A stretch of DNA of 64,000 nt from Mixophyes australis (GCA_036250195.1 JAVHZZ010000001.1:381655907-381719906), one strand, 5' to 3'; shown: positions 12,438 to 24,456, counted from the stretch's first letter. Notes: a model not told the origin generated them from the letters alone. Numbers and translations: made by a program.

Positions 12438-12914
12438 CCAACTACCCGGAGGAGGTTATGCTGATTGTGGCTCATCCATAGCGCAATCTAACATCGGTGA
12501 GGGGCTGATGTAGACTCTGCTGCATGGTGCACTTGTCTCACTCCTGCCCAAAATCCAGTGGACAGAACCTGATTGGGGCTCATCGATAGCACAATCTAAC
12601 CCTGGTGAGAAACTGTTTGAGACTTGTGTTACCCGATCGAAGCCGGCCAGGAGCAAGAAGACGACTGCGAGGAAGATTGACTCTGGGGAAGAAGCGCTGC
12701 TGATCCCTGCCTGCCGGGAAGAAGACGCCAGGAGCAACTCCAGCTGAAGAAGCCTTCCTCTCCTCAGGACCTGCTCCAGCGGAAGAAGCGCCTCCCCTTC
12801 AGCGGAAGCCCCTGCTCCTCTCTGCTCAGCGGGAGGTTACCTGCACTGCTCCTGCCCTCTCGGAAGATCGCCCTTCCGACCAGCCTCTCTGCCCCAGGAA
12901 GAAAAGCCAGGACG

Positions 12915-13415
12915 ATGGCCTCAGCTGCTGCAGATCCTGCCTCCACCCCTGCTCCTGCCCCTGGGAAGAAGGGAGGAAAGACCACCACACCAAAGCCACT
13001 CCCCGTGGCCGGAACCTCTGCCTCCACTGCCCCTGCTACCGCTGGACAAGGGAAGCCCAGCCAGGACACCCCCCAGAAGATTACCACTCTGGAACCCTGG
13101 ATGAGGCAGACCGTCGTCCTGAACTTGAAGGAGGTGGAAGGAAGGGTCCCAGACATGACGGCTGAGACTTTCGGGAAAAAGATGAACCTCGACCAGGGCT
13201 TCTCCAAGGCTGAAACCCTCAGCGTGCAGAACTACCTAAAGGGGATCTGGTACATCACCTTGCCTCCACTGCCATCTGTAAGAGGTACTGGGAGGCAGTG
13301 AAGACTGCGAGACCGGAGTCTCACTTCTACCGCTTCGTGGGGAACTGCCCCATCCAGAGAGAGGAGAGAAGAGTCACGGTCTCCATGAGGAATCCTCACA
13401 CCCCTGGTAAAGACA
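12915..13415 (+). pseudogene. LINE ORF1-like (Tx1 type / ZCCHC3-like), broken
   Basis: From ATG 12915 the frame encodes an Ala/Pro/Lys-rich N-terminus (about residues 1-55), then a more ordered region from about residue 60 (LEPWMRQTVVLNLKEVEG, then KGIWYIT). At about 13262 the similarity moves to another frame, consistent with one lost base, and continues with RYWEAVKTARPESHFYRF and [17 protein letters not shown]. That order resembles the RNA-binding part of ORF1 of Tx1-type LINEs and the related ZCCHC3 protein. The expected C-terminal CCHC knuckles are missing because the element is cut off at 13415. Family assignment is from memory of motifs. Confidence 0.55.
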
Positions 13416-13417
13416 TT

Positions 13418-13493
13418 GGTTTAATCTCAATCGGTGCAGGGGTGTCAATATCTTTCAAAAACAAACAACCAATATATATATATTTATATATAC

Positions 13494-13586
<93 letters not shown>

Positions 13587-13637
13587 TTGTTTGTTGGTGA
13601 AAGATATTGACACCCCTGCACCGATTGAGATGAAACC
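13418..13637. repeat. Large inverted repeat with (TA)n centre
   Basis: The arms 13418-13480 and 13581-13637 are reverse complements with only a few differences (core gtgcaggggtgtcaatatct). They flank a ~100-bp TA-rich tract that is itself palindromic. Both arms end in caaccaatatata next to the tract, so they look like two copies of the same element end meeting tail to tail at a (TA)n target. Confidence 0.85.
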
Positions 13638-14266
13638 ATTGTGAGGTGGTCCAGTTGGATCCTGGACAGATTTTAGGAGGGTTAAGGTACGGTTGGACCC
13701 CTTCCGTTGATATACACTGGCCAGAATTTTGAAGCCGGAAGCATCTTTTGGGCCTTCTGCTGAATGGATTGGTTTGTCTGCCTGTCCTGTTATGCATCTG
13801 GTCACCACTTCACCAATTGGGGTAAAAACAATTCAAAGTGGTCCAGTTGGATCCTGGTCAGGTTTAATGGAGGGTTTAGGTCCCGGTCGGATCTCTCCTT
13901 GGTGTACGCTGGGCAGAACTTTGACCCTGGGAGCCCGTTCTGAGCCTTGCACTCGATAGATTTGCACAAAAAATTCACAGATGGGTAATATTGTATCCCA
14001 GATGACATAATAGCTGATTAAGGTCCCTAACGGACCTACCGTTGGTGTATGCTGGGCAGAACTTTATCCCGAGGAACCTGTTCTCTAGACTGTCTACTTG
14101 ATGGATTGGGATTACCTCTTATATAAAAAATGAAGTAGTGTGTTGGAAGAGCTGTTGAGTTGCTAATTAATTTTAAAATGTTAACAGTTAGACAGTTACA
14201 TCTAACTCATTGATAACTTAATGATTTGAAGATTTAAATCCAGGCAACACCAGGGATTTCAGCTAG

Positions 14267-14268
<2 letters not shown>
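13581..14268 (-). mobile_element. Non-autonomous repeat with ~180-bp internal repeats, between (TA)n tracts
   Basis: Read on the minus strand it opens with tactagctgaaatccctgg at 14268, next to one (TA)n tract, and closes with caaccaatatata at 13581, next to another. Inside are about three diverged units of roughly 180 bp sharing ggtccagttggatcctgg (13648 and 13840) and gctgggcagaacttt (13907 and 14051). The tactagctg... opening is widespread in animal repeats, but I cannot name the family. The short arm at 13418-13480 is a second, truncated copy in the other orientation. Confidence 0.6.
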
Positions 14269-14305
<37 letters not shown>

Positions 14306-14653
14306 GGACCTCGATCTTTGAGAGTGGCCAACTCAGAGTCCTATCCTGGGGCCAAGGCAGGACTTCAATGAAGGTCACAAAATTCAGGCAAACTTGGACA
14401 GATGAAAACAAAGTTGGCTGGTGATGTTGTGGATGAGCCATCCCTGCCTGTTGATGAGGAAATAGACTGGTTTGATTATTCAGAACTATTGAGTGTGCCA
14501 GACTTTGCTCATGACCTGTGAAATGATGTGACTTTATAGTATGTCTTTAAATTGCTTAGTAATGGTTGACATTTTGTGAAATGTCAACTTGGCAGGTTGT
14601 ATGGGACGTAGTTTTGAGTGACTACTGTGAAAGGGAGAAAGAACAGCTAAGAG

Positions 14654-14740
<87 letters not shown>

Positions 14741-14799
14741 GACCCTGCACAATGCCAGATTTATGATTTGCTACAGAGTGCTACCATTCTATATGTATA

Positions 14800-14858
<59 letters not shown>

Positions 14859-14860
14859 TA
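14269..14860. repeat. Three (TA)n tracts with unassigned DNA between
   Basis: TA-rich tracts lie at about 14269-14306, 14656-14740 (ending in TG repeats) and 14799-14853. The ~350 bp between the first two (14307-14655) shows no repeat structure or coding signal that I recognise. Confidence 0.8.
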
Positions 14861-15745
14861 TAGATATTGTACTAGATTAAATAAAATTTACAGATTTATC
14901 ACAGAAACACATTGTTATTTGCTTCAGTCTAAAAATCTTGCCTCATTAAAGTGTGCATAGAACACAAATACAAGAAAACAATTATGGAACATTTTTCAAT
15001 AGATTTGTAACACATTATTCTAATATATAATCACATTTCTGCCTATTTTATTCCATTCATATAACCATTTTATCCTGAAAAATGTTGCAAAAATCTTTTT
15101 CTCACAGGAAAGCAGTGTACTACAAATAAACTGACAGATATGCTTAGAAGAAATGTCAGCTACACAATATATGAGCACAATTTAAGTTCAATAACTTTCC
15201 ACATCATTGCTGTGTGCCAAGTATTACAACAAGCAGATAGTAAGGCGTTCAATCCGCACTGTGATTAGAATTGCATTATTGAAAAAGCGAGAAAATACAG
15301 GAACTGTACGTCATGCAATAGAAATAGCAACAGGATTACATTGCTGAAAACAAACAATTAGAGATGAAATCAAAGTCATGCATGGTAGGAAAATGAACAC
15401 AATGGCGAGGTATATATTTATGCAGAGCACTGTAATTGTCTTCCAGGTGCAATATGTTAATATTTAAAGAACTCACACAAGAAAAGAGGCAACATATTGA
15501 ATTTTAATAGAGTGTGTATTGATCCACAGAACTTTATTTATATTTATTTATTATTAAGCCTTGTTAGTAGTAATCAAACTACGGTACAAACTCCTGCCAG
15601 ACAGCTAGTATGTTTTTTTTTTTTTGAATTTGCAATGCATACAAAATATACGTGCCATTGGCTTTGGAAGTTTATACAACCATGTACATATTTTTAACAT
15701 TCTACTATTGAAAATATAAATTTTTATTTTTTTATTTTTTATTGA
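14861..15745. other. AT-rich stretch, nothing recognised
   Basis: No coding frame or repeat termini seen. Confidence 0.45.
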
Positions 15746-16417
15746 AAGCCTGGGAGCGTGCAATCAAAAACCCAATGTGCCCAAAAAAGGTGCAAAACCA
15801 TAAAAAAGTGCACAAGGGGTGCGTTTCTGGCCCTTCCTTTAAAAAGAAAGGGCCCTGGTCCCCGACTCCCGGAACCAAAAAGGTCCCTTAGGGGGCAAGG
15901 GTCTTCAGACCCCCTTCGCTGCGAGGCTAGGGAGGTCCCTTTAGCTCCTGGGATCCGCCGAAGCTTTACCCAGGGCTCAACAACTAGTCCACCCCCTAAG
16001 GGGAGGACCTACGTGGGTGTTCAGGGGGGCCAGAGCCTCAGGGCCGCACAACCCCCCCTAGATCTTCTCGGGGACAGGATCCCCAAAGGGCCTACCCGCA
16101 CCCAATAAAATCCGGAAACTGTGACATAAAAGTGACAGTGACAAACGTGAAGAAAAAATAAATAAGTGCCGAGTGGGTACGGCCCCAGCCTAATGGCTGG
16201 GCTTAGTATAAAAATTTTCTCGCCCAGCCATAAGTCCGGGGCAAAGAATAGCGATGCGCAAAAAGAAAGTGGTAAAAGTGCGGGGTCGCCACTCCCGGAG
16301 GCACATTTGTCCCAAGTTTTCTTAAGCAGCAATCCCGGCCCCTGGCCAGAGGACCAAGTGCAGCTCTGCCACAACTGCACTTGATCTTAGCCAAAAGGCC
16401 AAGAAGCTATCCTGGTT
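15746..16417 (-). mobile_element. GC-rich retroposon headed by U2 snRNA 5' end
   Basis: On the minus strand, 16417 to about 16382 matches U2 snRNA nucleotides 1-36 with three mismatches (core ggccttttggctaagatcaa). Unrelated GC-rich sequence then runs for about 630 bp and ends near 15746 in caataaaaaataaaaaaata, a poly(A)-signal-like tail. The order of head, body and A-rich tail is that of a retroposon. Candidates are a SINE with an snRNA-derived head (the SINEU class) or the 5' end of a U2-associated LINE. Open frames exist in the body but look like a by-product of GC content. No target duplication was found. Confidence 0.6.
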
Positions 16418-17929
16418 TATGCTGTGACTTCTATGTCCTGCACCAGTCAGTGAGCCAAATGGATGATTACTGAGTATGTGAAAACCAACATTACAATGTA
16501 CATGCACTTTGTTTGATATGCTTAATATGTGCTAACTGCATTGTATGTGAACTAAATGTAAGATGTAATTTTTGTGTCATTTCAGGTGATTCAGGATACG
16601 GGTGTCACTCCTGGCTAATAAAACCTCTGTTGCATGCACAGACTCCTGCTTGGCACTCATATAATGGGGCACATATAAACACTATTGATATGTAAAAAAA
16701 AAAATTCCTATGGAAAAATGGAGACCATGTTCGGACTCCTTGATAAATCTGGTAGTGTACCTCTTTATGCAACTGCAAATGTGGCTAAATAGTGGTGGCT
16801 TGTTGTTTACTACCTTTACATCAAAATAGGACTGCTCACATGGCTGGCTTTCATCTATCACAGGTAGGGCAGAGTGATCCTCTATCTCTGCAAGTGCACC
16901 TACAAATTGCTCTTAAGGTATCTGCTGTAAAGCTTACCTTTCAAGTTACTTGGATGCTCCTGTAAATTAAAACTTATGTATTTAGTATTTCATTTTGTTT
17001 CTAATACTTATTCTGATATTTTTTTTTTTTTTTTTATGCAAATCAGTTTAGTAATATAATGGCATTAGCATAATATTTTTCTTTGCTCTTTTAGGTGGAT
17101 TCACCTGCTGGTGCCTTATGTAAGGGTTGCTGTGTAGGTAGGTAGAATCTCTTGTCTTTGCGATGAACCTATTGATTTGACCACAATATATTAATTTTTG
17201 AATACTATAACTGTTGATGCAGTGAAAACATTTCATACACATGATATATTTCATACATTATGTTTGTCAGTCTGTTTGCATTGATTTTGATACAATTATC
17301 ATGATGTAGCATTGTATTAAAATAAATTATTGAGGTCCTGGCTCCCCAATATCTGCTTGTAGCAGGGGATAATCAGACTTATTAGCACAAAGTTCTCATT
17401 GTTTGAAAAATGCATATTCCTGACAGACTTTTTTGAAACCTAGCAACCTCTTCAGCCCTCCCTCCTATAAACCCTATTGATCCTCCTGTACTCCATACTG
17501 CACTAACTGCCTCTCTTCCTCCTCCACACACTCAACCTCTCTCTTTTTTCTCTCCATATTGTCGGATGGAGCAATTACATATTGTACATAGAAGAGCGCA
17601 TGATACCAGCTGAGAGCCGATATACAACCTGAATGAGGAAAACAGTAATATACAGGTGTAGGCAATCGTTCAGGGGGGGAGACAGAAGGATGGCAGGGGG
17701 TGGAAGGAAGGGGGTTATGAGACCAAACCTGAAACCTGTTTTCCACCGGACCAGTGAAAAATTATTATTTTACCTAATAATTATAAAAATAATAGAATAG
17801 AATTTGGCCAACTCAACCCTGTTCAAAGGAAGAGAGATGAAATATTCTGGGTTTGGTCAGGCATTGGGGCGGGGCCAAAGGGGCTATTGTAGATCACCAA
17901 TTGCCACAAATTTGAGATAATTTGTTTGT
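16418..17929. other. Unassigned; left part may be the L1 3' tail
   Basis: Nothing recognised at 16418-17450. The minus strand of about 17470-17760 is rich in CCCCTTCC/TCTCCCCCC, as L1-type 3' regions can be, and lies directly downstream of the L1 ORF2 remnant, so it may belong to that element. Confidence 0.35.
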
Positions 17930-19370
17930 TTTCTTATTTAAGTATGCTGAGATTTTTTCCATATTCGCCAAAAAGACAGATTTTATTGAGGAGTTGCTGT
18001 CTGGAGGAGGGATCTGGATTTTTCCAGTGTTTTGTGACCAGGCATCTAGCAGCATTAAAATCTGGATAGACAGTTTCTCTGGGTACTATTACAGGACCTC
18101 TATCAGAGAACCAAGGAGAAAGGACCATGGGCATTTGGGAACATGGACCGTAGTGACCTCACTGATCAGAGCGGCTGCCCCATCCCAGAAGGAAGCAATT
18201 GTTGGGCAGGTCCACCAGATGTTGAGAAAGAATCCATGTTTCCCACATCTCTCTCCACCACAAGTCAGAAGTGGACCCATAGATCTTTTTTAGCCTGATA
18301 GGAACCAGGTACCAACAGTAGTAGATTTTATATGCATTTTCCTTAACCAGGGAGGAAATAGAAGTCTTGGAAACCCTTTCCCTAATTGGCGGACTGCCCA
18401 GATCAGCCTCCCACCAAAGTTCATGAATGGGGGTGTCAGATTGCTTGTTGGATGTGAGCAGATTGTATAATTTGGAAGTGATACCATGTTGCAGAGGTGA
18501 ATTCACACATAGAGATTCCAGGGGAGTTAAGGATCTTGTAATATCAGGTTTAGGGAGGGAGTTGACATAGTATCTAACTTAAAGATAAGCAAACATGCTG
18601 ATATTTGGGATGTCAAATGTATCTGCAGCAGAAACATTGGGATACATTGATCAGTGTGCAAAACGTCACCCACCAACCTAATGCCCTTCTCAGACCAGTC
18701 CTTAAACCTACAGACACATTGCCCCAGGATGAAGGCAGGGTTGTCCCAGAGAGGAGTTATGGGGGAGAGATTGGAGGCAGTCTCAAACTGTAGGTTACAG
18801 TAGTCCCATATCCTACAGGTGAAGAGTGCAACTGGGTGTGATCTCAATGATAAAGGCTTATCACCTGCTGGGAACTGCAGAACTGATCCCAAAAATGAAA
18901 CGCTGCAACAGGAGGACTCCAGTTCAATTCACTGAGGGCCCTTGTTTTTCGTCAACCAGGCAACAGCTTGGCTCAGATGGGTAGCCAGTTAATACAGGCG
19001 GATGTCTGGAAAGCCCCTGCTGCCGCTTACCGTCGCTCTACACATAGTCGAGAAACTAGTGCGTAGTGGTTTATGCTGTCAAATGAATTCAGAGAACCAG
19101 CGGTGTAATTGAATCAGGATGGACCTGGGTTCTTGCACCGGGAGAGTCTGAAAGAGGTAGAGCAAATGGGACAGGATATTCATCTTAAGGAAAACTATCC
19201 TACCCAGCCAGGAGATGATTAGTTTTTGCCACTTGAACAGAACCGACTTAATTATTTTAATTATAGCAGGTAAATTTTCCATGTATAAGGAATCATACTG
19301 GGAGGCAATAAAGATTCTTAGGTATTTTATTTTAGAGTGCTGCCACGAAAATTTAAAATTGCTTTTGAGG
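17930..19370 (-). pseudogene. L1-type LINE ORF2 C-terminal part, decayed
   Basis: Three minus-strand blocks, in different frames, follow the order of an L1-clade ORF2 after its RT core. 19370-19079 gives KIKYLRIFIAS, then NLPAIIKIIKSVLFKWQKL, SWLGRIVFLKMNIL and LLYLFQTLP. 18860-18560 gives TCRIWDYCNLQFE, PLWDNPAFILGQ and FKDWSEKGIRLVGD. 18330-18090 gives VPIRLKKIYGSTSDLWWRE and, in another frame, GKHGFFLNIWWTCPTIASFW (the C-terminal Trp/Cys region). The RT catalytic core is absent because the copy is 5'-truncated. Frameshifts and stops separate the blocks, so it cannot make a protein. Confidence 0.8.
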
Positions 19371-20532
19371 AGGCCTAAGGTCGAGGTTTTTTTTAAAGAA
19401 AAACCAAGCACTTTTACATCAAACCAGAAGCATTTGGTGAAAACTGACGCTGCTTTTGGGGTTTTGAAGCCACCACATATCGCTGCATGTTGTTGCACAT
19501 CGCTGCTGATTTGAGTTTTCATAACTGTTAGAGAATGCTGCAGTTTGGAGGTGAAAAATGCTGACGATGTGTGTTAGTTTGAAAAAAGCCACAAAAATCA
19601 CTGGTTAGTAATTATCCTCCCAAAAAATATTTGCACACACACCACATCGGTACTTACTGGAACACTGCTGGCAAATCAGCACGAAAGACATAAACCAGTT
19701 CCTCGAACACTCTTCTCTGATGTCTTATTACTTTAAGAAATACAGCCCAGAAGCACTTAATAAGCAGTGAAGCAACAAAGTATCGATAAGAGGGAACAAA
19801 TTAAATGGTAAACTCTTCCATAGTGTAAAACCATCAAAAGTAGACATTTTGGAAAAAGTTTGTCACACTTCAAACAGATAAAAATATCATGTTCTAGCAT
19901 CTTTCTGAGGAAGCTGGAAGGATAATATTTTTATGCAGTTTTACACGCTGTGATGCAAGAAGCTAGATTGTGATATTTTGTAACAATTTTGTAAACTGTT
20001 TATAAGGTTAAGTTATTTTTTACTTTGAATGTGGAAATAAAAAGAACATGTTTACTTTATACTCATTTATTCTAATTTTACCTCTCCAAGATATTTTGTT
20101 GCTTCTACATTTCTCATGTGCTGCTGGGCTGTGTTCCTTATAAATGGAGTGAGGTGTCTATAAGGAAACGTTGAGCTACTGGGTCATGCCTATCATAGTG
20201 ATTTTTTTTTGTGGTGGTCCAGTGAGTGCAATTAAGACTTATTGGTGTGCTGAATGAGTCTTGATCCTCTGGAAGTTTTGATTTACCTTCATGATGGGGT
20301 GCTAAAGTATTATTTGTTTTTACTTAATTTGTGGGACAACTGGAATACCTTTCTCCCCATTGCAGCCAGGGTGGACTTATTATCAAAATTTTAAGGAATG
20401 AACAATTGCACTTTGTTTTTCAAATGAACATAAATCAGGCAACAATAGATAATCCCAAAAAATTAAAGCAACAAAAAAACATTTGTTTAAAAGAAAACAA
20501 TTACGTATGAGCAGACGCTATCAAATTCATTC
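19371..20532. other. No feature seen
   Basis: AT-rich; nothing recognised. Confidence 0.45.
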
Positions 20533-20537
20533 ATATC

Positions 20538-21407
20538 TGTCACGAGTGGCTGCGTTGCCCCGAGCCACCGCGACTCTCTGCCTGCCCTCAGTTGTGTCCC
20601 GACCATCTCCATGATGACCGGGATGCCATTTCCTCTTCCGTCCTGATCGTTGCCAGGACAACGGTCAGGATGCTCTCGGCAAGTAGTGCCGGGTCCCAGC
20701 ATGATTTAGCCAGGCGCGTGTGCAAGTAGTATTATTCTGATTATTATTTATATGTTGGCACATTAGGAGAGATAGTAGGGGCATTTAGCACCAGATGGAG
20801 TTTTGCTATTTATAAAATTGGACATATATTATGTTGTATTTTTGTTCCTATGAACAATACCAGCCCTAAATAGTATTAATTAGCAGCCTCCTGGGGCTGA
20901 TTGTCAACCCTATGTTTCCTCCTTTCTGATTCTCCCATCAAAGTATTTAAGGCAGGGAGGGCTTAGGCTCCCTGCTGCTTATAGCGTTAGTGTGCTGCAC
21001 AGATTGCTGACCTGCTGTTGGATACGTTCTCTGTCCTTAGATCGTTAACCTGTTGTGACCCTTGGCTTGTTTATTGGATTCTGCATTTATGCCGTGCCCT
21101 TTGACTTTTGCCTGTTCCTAGATTCCTCTGTTTGCTGCCTACATCGACCTCTGGCCTGTTTAATGACCTTCCGTGCTTGCTTCTGCCCACGACCCTGGCC
21201 TGTCCCTTTTACCTGCTTCCAGTATTCCGTTTACGTCCATTCTGTACCGCGGTTATACTGATAAGCCTTTACTGCCTTAGAGTTTAAGTCCTGGGGGCAT
21301 CCGAATACGTCCGAACAACATCCGTTCTATGGGAAAGGCGGCTGCTAAAGGTGAAGACCTCTAATAGCTTGGTTCTAAAGGCTCATCTACTAGCCGTGGT
21401 CATAACA
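20538..21407 (+). mobile_element. Solo LTR (870 bp), chromovirus-related, perfect TSD
   Basis: Starts TGTCACGAG and ends CATAACA, flanked by the identical 5-mer atatc at 20533-20537 and 21408-21412. The first ~190 bp align by eye with the 5' end of the LTR of the chromovirus at 28.8-35.7 kb (shared words include atgatgaccggga and caacggtc.ggatgctctc). It therefore comes from a related Ty3/gypsy family in the opposite orientation. C/T-rich downstream sequence is typical of these LTRs. No internal region remains. Confidence 0.85.
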
Positions 21408-21412
21408 ATATC

Positions 21413-24009
21413 TTCTCTCATCAGATGCTTGTCTTCGCCTCCCACCCATTCTTTCATTCAGATCCCTTGCTGCTCTCCCTTCCTCTGCTACAGATAGCCT
21501 GAAAGGGCGATGGTCTTCTGACACAGGGAAATAGAGAGCATTTAAATAGCGGATCCTATGTACAGTTAGGTCTAAACAACTGAGTGGATTTTAGGGATAG
21601 ACTTTAGGACTTAGGGTTAGTCTGATGGGTTTGAGTTATACAGAAAGAGGATTTTTTAAGCTTATATTAACTGTCGAGGTTAATTTCCCTTGGAAAAAGG
21701 GTTTGGCAACTGGGGGCATGAGTTAGTGTTTGATTGTGGTGTGGGGGTTGCAGCAAATGAAAAAATTGTTTTTGAGACATTGTCCTTCATGTTATAGATT
21801 GTATGTAAACACTTTTAATTAACATATAATGGATTCCATTAAGCATTAAGAATATAGCGTGTGCATACTCAGGGCCTCCTTTCTGTGAATGATTTGCAAA
21901 CTGATGTGATACACAAATAATGTTTGAGAGCGATTTTTGCATTTTTAATATTATAAATTCACTTGATCAAATGGAACTCGTTTCTCTTTTCCCACAGAGC
22001 ATTCTGTATACATGAATGCATGAAGCCAAGGAAAGTGACATTTCCAGTGTCTGCAGCCATTATAGTGTAATATCATTGCAACTTGCTATTACATGCTAAA
22101 ATATATATAATCATTTTAGCCTCCCACAATCCATTTTAACGCAGATCACATGATCCCTAATAGTACTATCTAATACTCAGGAAAACTAACACTGAAAATG
22201 TGTTGCTTTCTTTACAACAGAATTGTTGAACAAAAGGATCTACATATGGATGTGGACCAAGATGAACCTTTTAATAATATGAAGGCAGCACTTTAACAGC
22301 ATCTGGACAATAAAATTAGCAAATAATAAGCAAACTAAAATTCTTATATAGTTGAATACAAACTATACATTGCATTAAAGCGATATAACTAATCACCAAT
22401 TCATTTTACAGAACTATATTTAAATGTGGCACATTTCGCTTTAGGCGTTGAAATTAATTTGACACTGTATCTTGACAGCAAGCACAAAGATGTGCTTCCC
22501 TTTTCCAGTACTTCATCAAAAAGTATAATTGTTAGCTCAACCAATGAAGAGGAAATATATTTATATGTGGGTCACAGTGAGTTCAGTCTAAAGACACTAA
22601 CTCTACTTCAAAGTACCATGAGTAATATTGTTTATATCATGGGCTAGTGTTGACAGGATAAATTGAGGAGGAGGCTGAAGTACTCCTTTCTCATTCATGC
22701 ATAAATGATGCAAAGAGAAGGAGAAAAGCTCAGAATAAAACCCTCAAAGGATACATGTTTCATCCATGATGCTGGTATACAAATGTGTAAAATATAGTTG
22801 TTCTGGAAGAAGAAAAAAATAAAACAAATAAAGGGAGCGCATAGCAGATACACAACTTCACTATTATGCTAGTACAGATATGAACATAACTAAGTTACAT
22901 ATACACGTTTGTGTAAATAAAAATGAATAAAATATTTCTAAAAAAAAATGTGTGCACAAATGCCATATGCAAAATTGTAAATAACATCAAAACAATTCAA
23001 AATCAGAAAAAAATGGTTTGTTTGCCCTATAGAGTGGATTATCCTTCCACTGCCAGGGATGTAGGAGATACATTTTCACCATCTACTGCTGTGAGGACTG
23101 AATGCATCTGTTTCTGTGTGCACCTTATATGGAGTTAAAGAATATCACTAGCTTTGTTTTTTTGGCTTGAAAATGTTTAGACTGTATACCATTTGGCCTT
23201 TTCTAAATATAATAATATATTCAATGTGGTTTTGATAAGTGACTAAAATTGTATGTGTTTGTCATATGTTTATAATAAAGACAACAGTGTGGTCTTCACT
23301 CATCTTATAGGATTTAACTAACATCCAGTCTAGAAATAACTGTATCCTCATTTGTAGGTAAATATATAATATGTTATAATAATAAGTTATAATAATAAGT
23401 AATAAGTTATAAGTTATAAATTTACTTTTATTTTTGTTACAAGATGTTTCTTCCTCAGGTCGGTCTTAAATTGTTGAAATGTTTACCATGCCTTGAACTA
23501 TGCTCTGTTGTCAGTAAGTCAAAAATAAATAAATCAGAATTTGATATAGAACTGGTGAGTATATAGCTATAAAATACCTTCATCCATATTTTCTATTTTG
23601 GTGACCTATAGGACTACAGAGGTATGGAAAATAGCACTCTAGTAGTTAGACATTACTATGGTGGAAGTGCAAGCGCTGGAAAATCAAGAAATTTCTTACT
23701 GATTCTAAACTTTTGCACATTAGTGTATATATACAACTCTGGTCATCCCTGGTCAAATTGCATGTTTCACTGATTCTGTAAGTATAAAAAGCACATTCTC
23801 TTCAAATTAACTTATTTTGACATTTCAGTTTATTAGCAACTTTTTGAATGACTGCTGGTTCCTCTTTACTAACCTCTCACCCCTTGTTTTTTTGTTTATA
23901 TGTGATCTTAATTCTCACTCTTCAATTAGATCCAAATGTAATAACATTACTTTTTGCTATAAAAAGCCATAATAACACACCATAAAACAGCTATTTACTT
24001 AAAGTCATT
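21413..24009. other. Long AT-rich stretch without recognised features
   Basis: No protein-like frame or repeat terminus identified over 2.6 kb. A small taataagttat repeat lies at about 23375-23420. Confidence 0.5.
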
Positions 24010-24330
24010 GGGCCTGATGAATTAAGGAAATTAAGGCAGAAAAAGGAGTAAGTTTTCACCTGGACAAACCATGCTACAATGCAAGGGGTGCAAATTAGTT
24101 TATTATTTTGCACATTAGTTAAATACTGGTGTTTTTTTCATGTACACACAAATACTTGAAAGCTTTTATTTTTACACTGAAATTTAAAGTTGATCTAAGA
24201 CATGCTCTATCCCAACTATAAATATGTCCCCACTTTAAAATTTACCTCCTCCTCCAATGCAACATGTTTTTTACAATGAGCAAAGTTACTCCTTTCTTTT
24301 GCTTTACTTTCCTTAATGAATCAGCTCCCT
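24010..24330. mobile_element. MITE with gggcctgat...aattaagg termini
   Basis: The left end gggcctgatgaattaaggaa and the right end ttccttaatgaatcagctccc are imperfect inverted repeats about 320 bp apart. The interior is non-coding and AT-rich. No clear target duplication was found, so the superfamily is open. Confidence 0.6.
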
Positions 24331-24384
24331 TAAATTAATCTAAGTAGATTTAGATAGTTGGCCATGGATCTTGGTATTTTTTTT

Positions 24385-24456
24385 TTATTTTAATGGTCTG
24401 TTCTAGCATAGCATAAACTATAGTATATGCTATGCTAGAACAGAACATTAAAATAA
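24385..24456. repeat. Hairpin-forming inverted repeat (~31-bp arms)
   Basis: The arm containing tggtctgttctagcatagca is followed, after a ~10-bp loop, by its near-exact complement containing tgctatgctagaacagaac. Likely a short fold-back element. Confidence 0.85.

Larger units (their letters stand above)
12382..13415 (+). mobile_element. U2-headed Tx1/Keno-like LINE, 5' part
   Basis: The 56-nt U2 piece is joined to about 480 bp of non-coding leader holding two diverged copies of a segment with ggctcatc(c/g)atagc(g/a)caa (about 12469 and 12578), then an ORF1-like reading frame. Keno elements of the Tx1 group are known to insert into U2 snRNA genes, so the U2 head is best explained as target sequence carried in a chimeric transcript. 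The element stops at 13415, where another repeat begins; no ORF2 is present here. Confidence 0.6.

Noticed and set aside
12111..14960. Open frames with long Tyr-Ile runs
   Set aside because: They translate (TA)n microsatellites.
15758..16380. Open frames of 116-119 codons in the GC-rich U2-headed element
   Set aside because: Composition follows GC content, there are no motifs, and both strands are open; I treat them as chance frames.
22426..22647. Isolated 73-codon frame as a possible host exon
   Set aside because: No splice-site context, conserved motif or neighbouring exon was found; I cannot support it as a gene.
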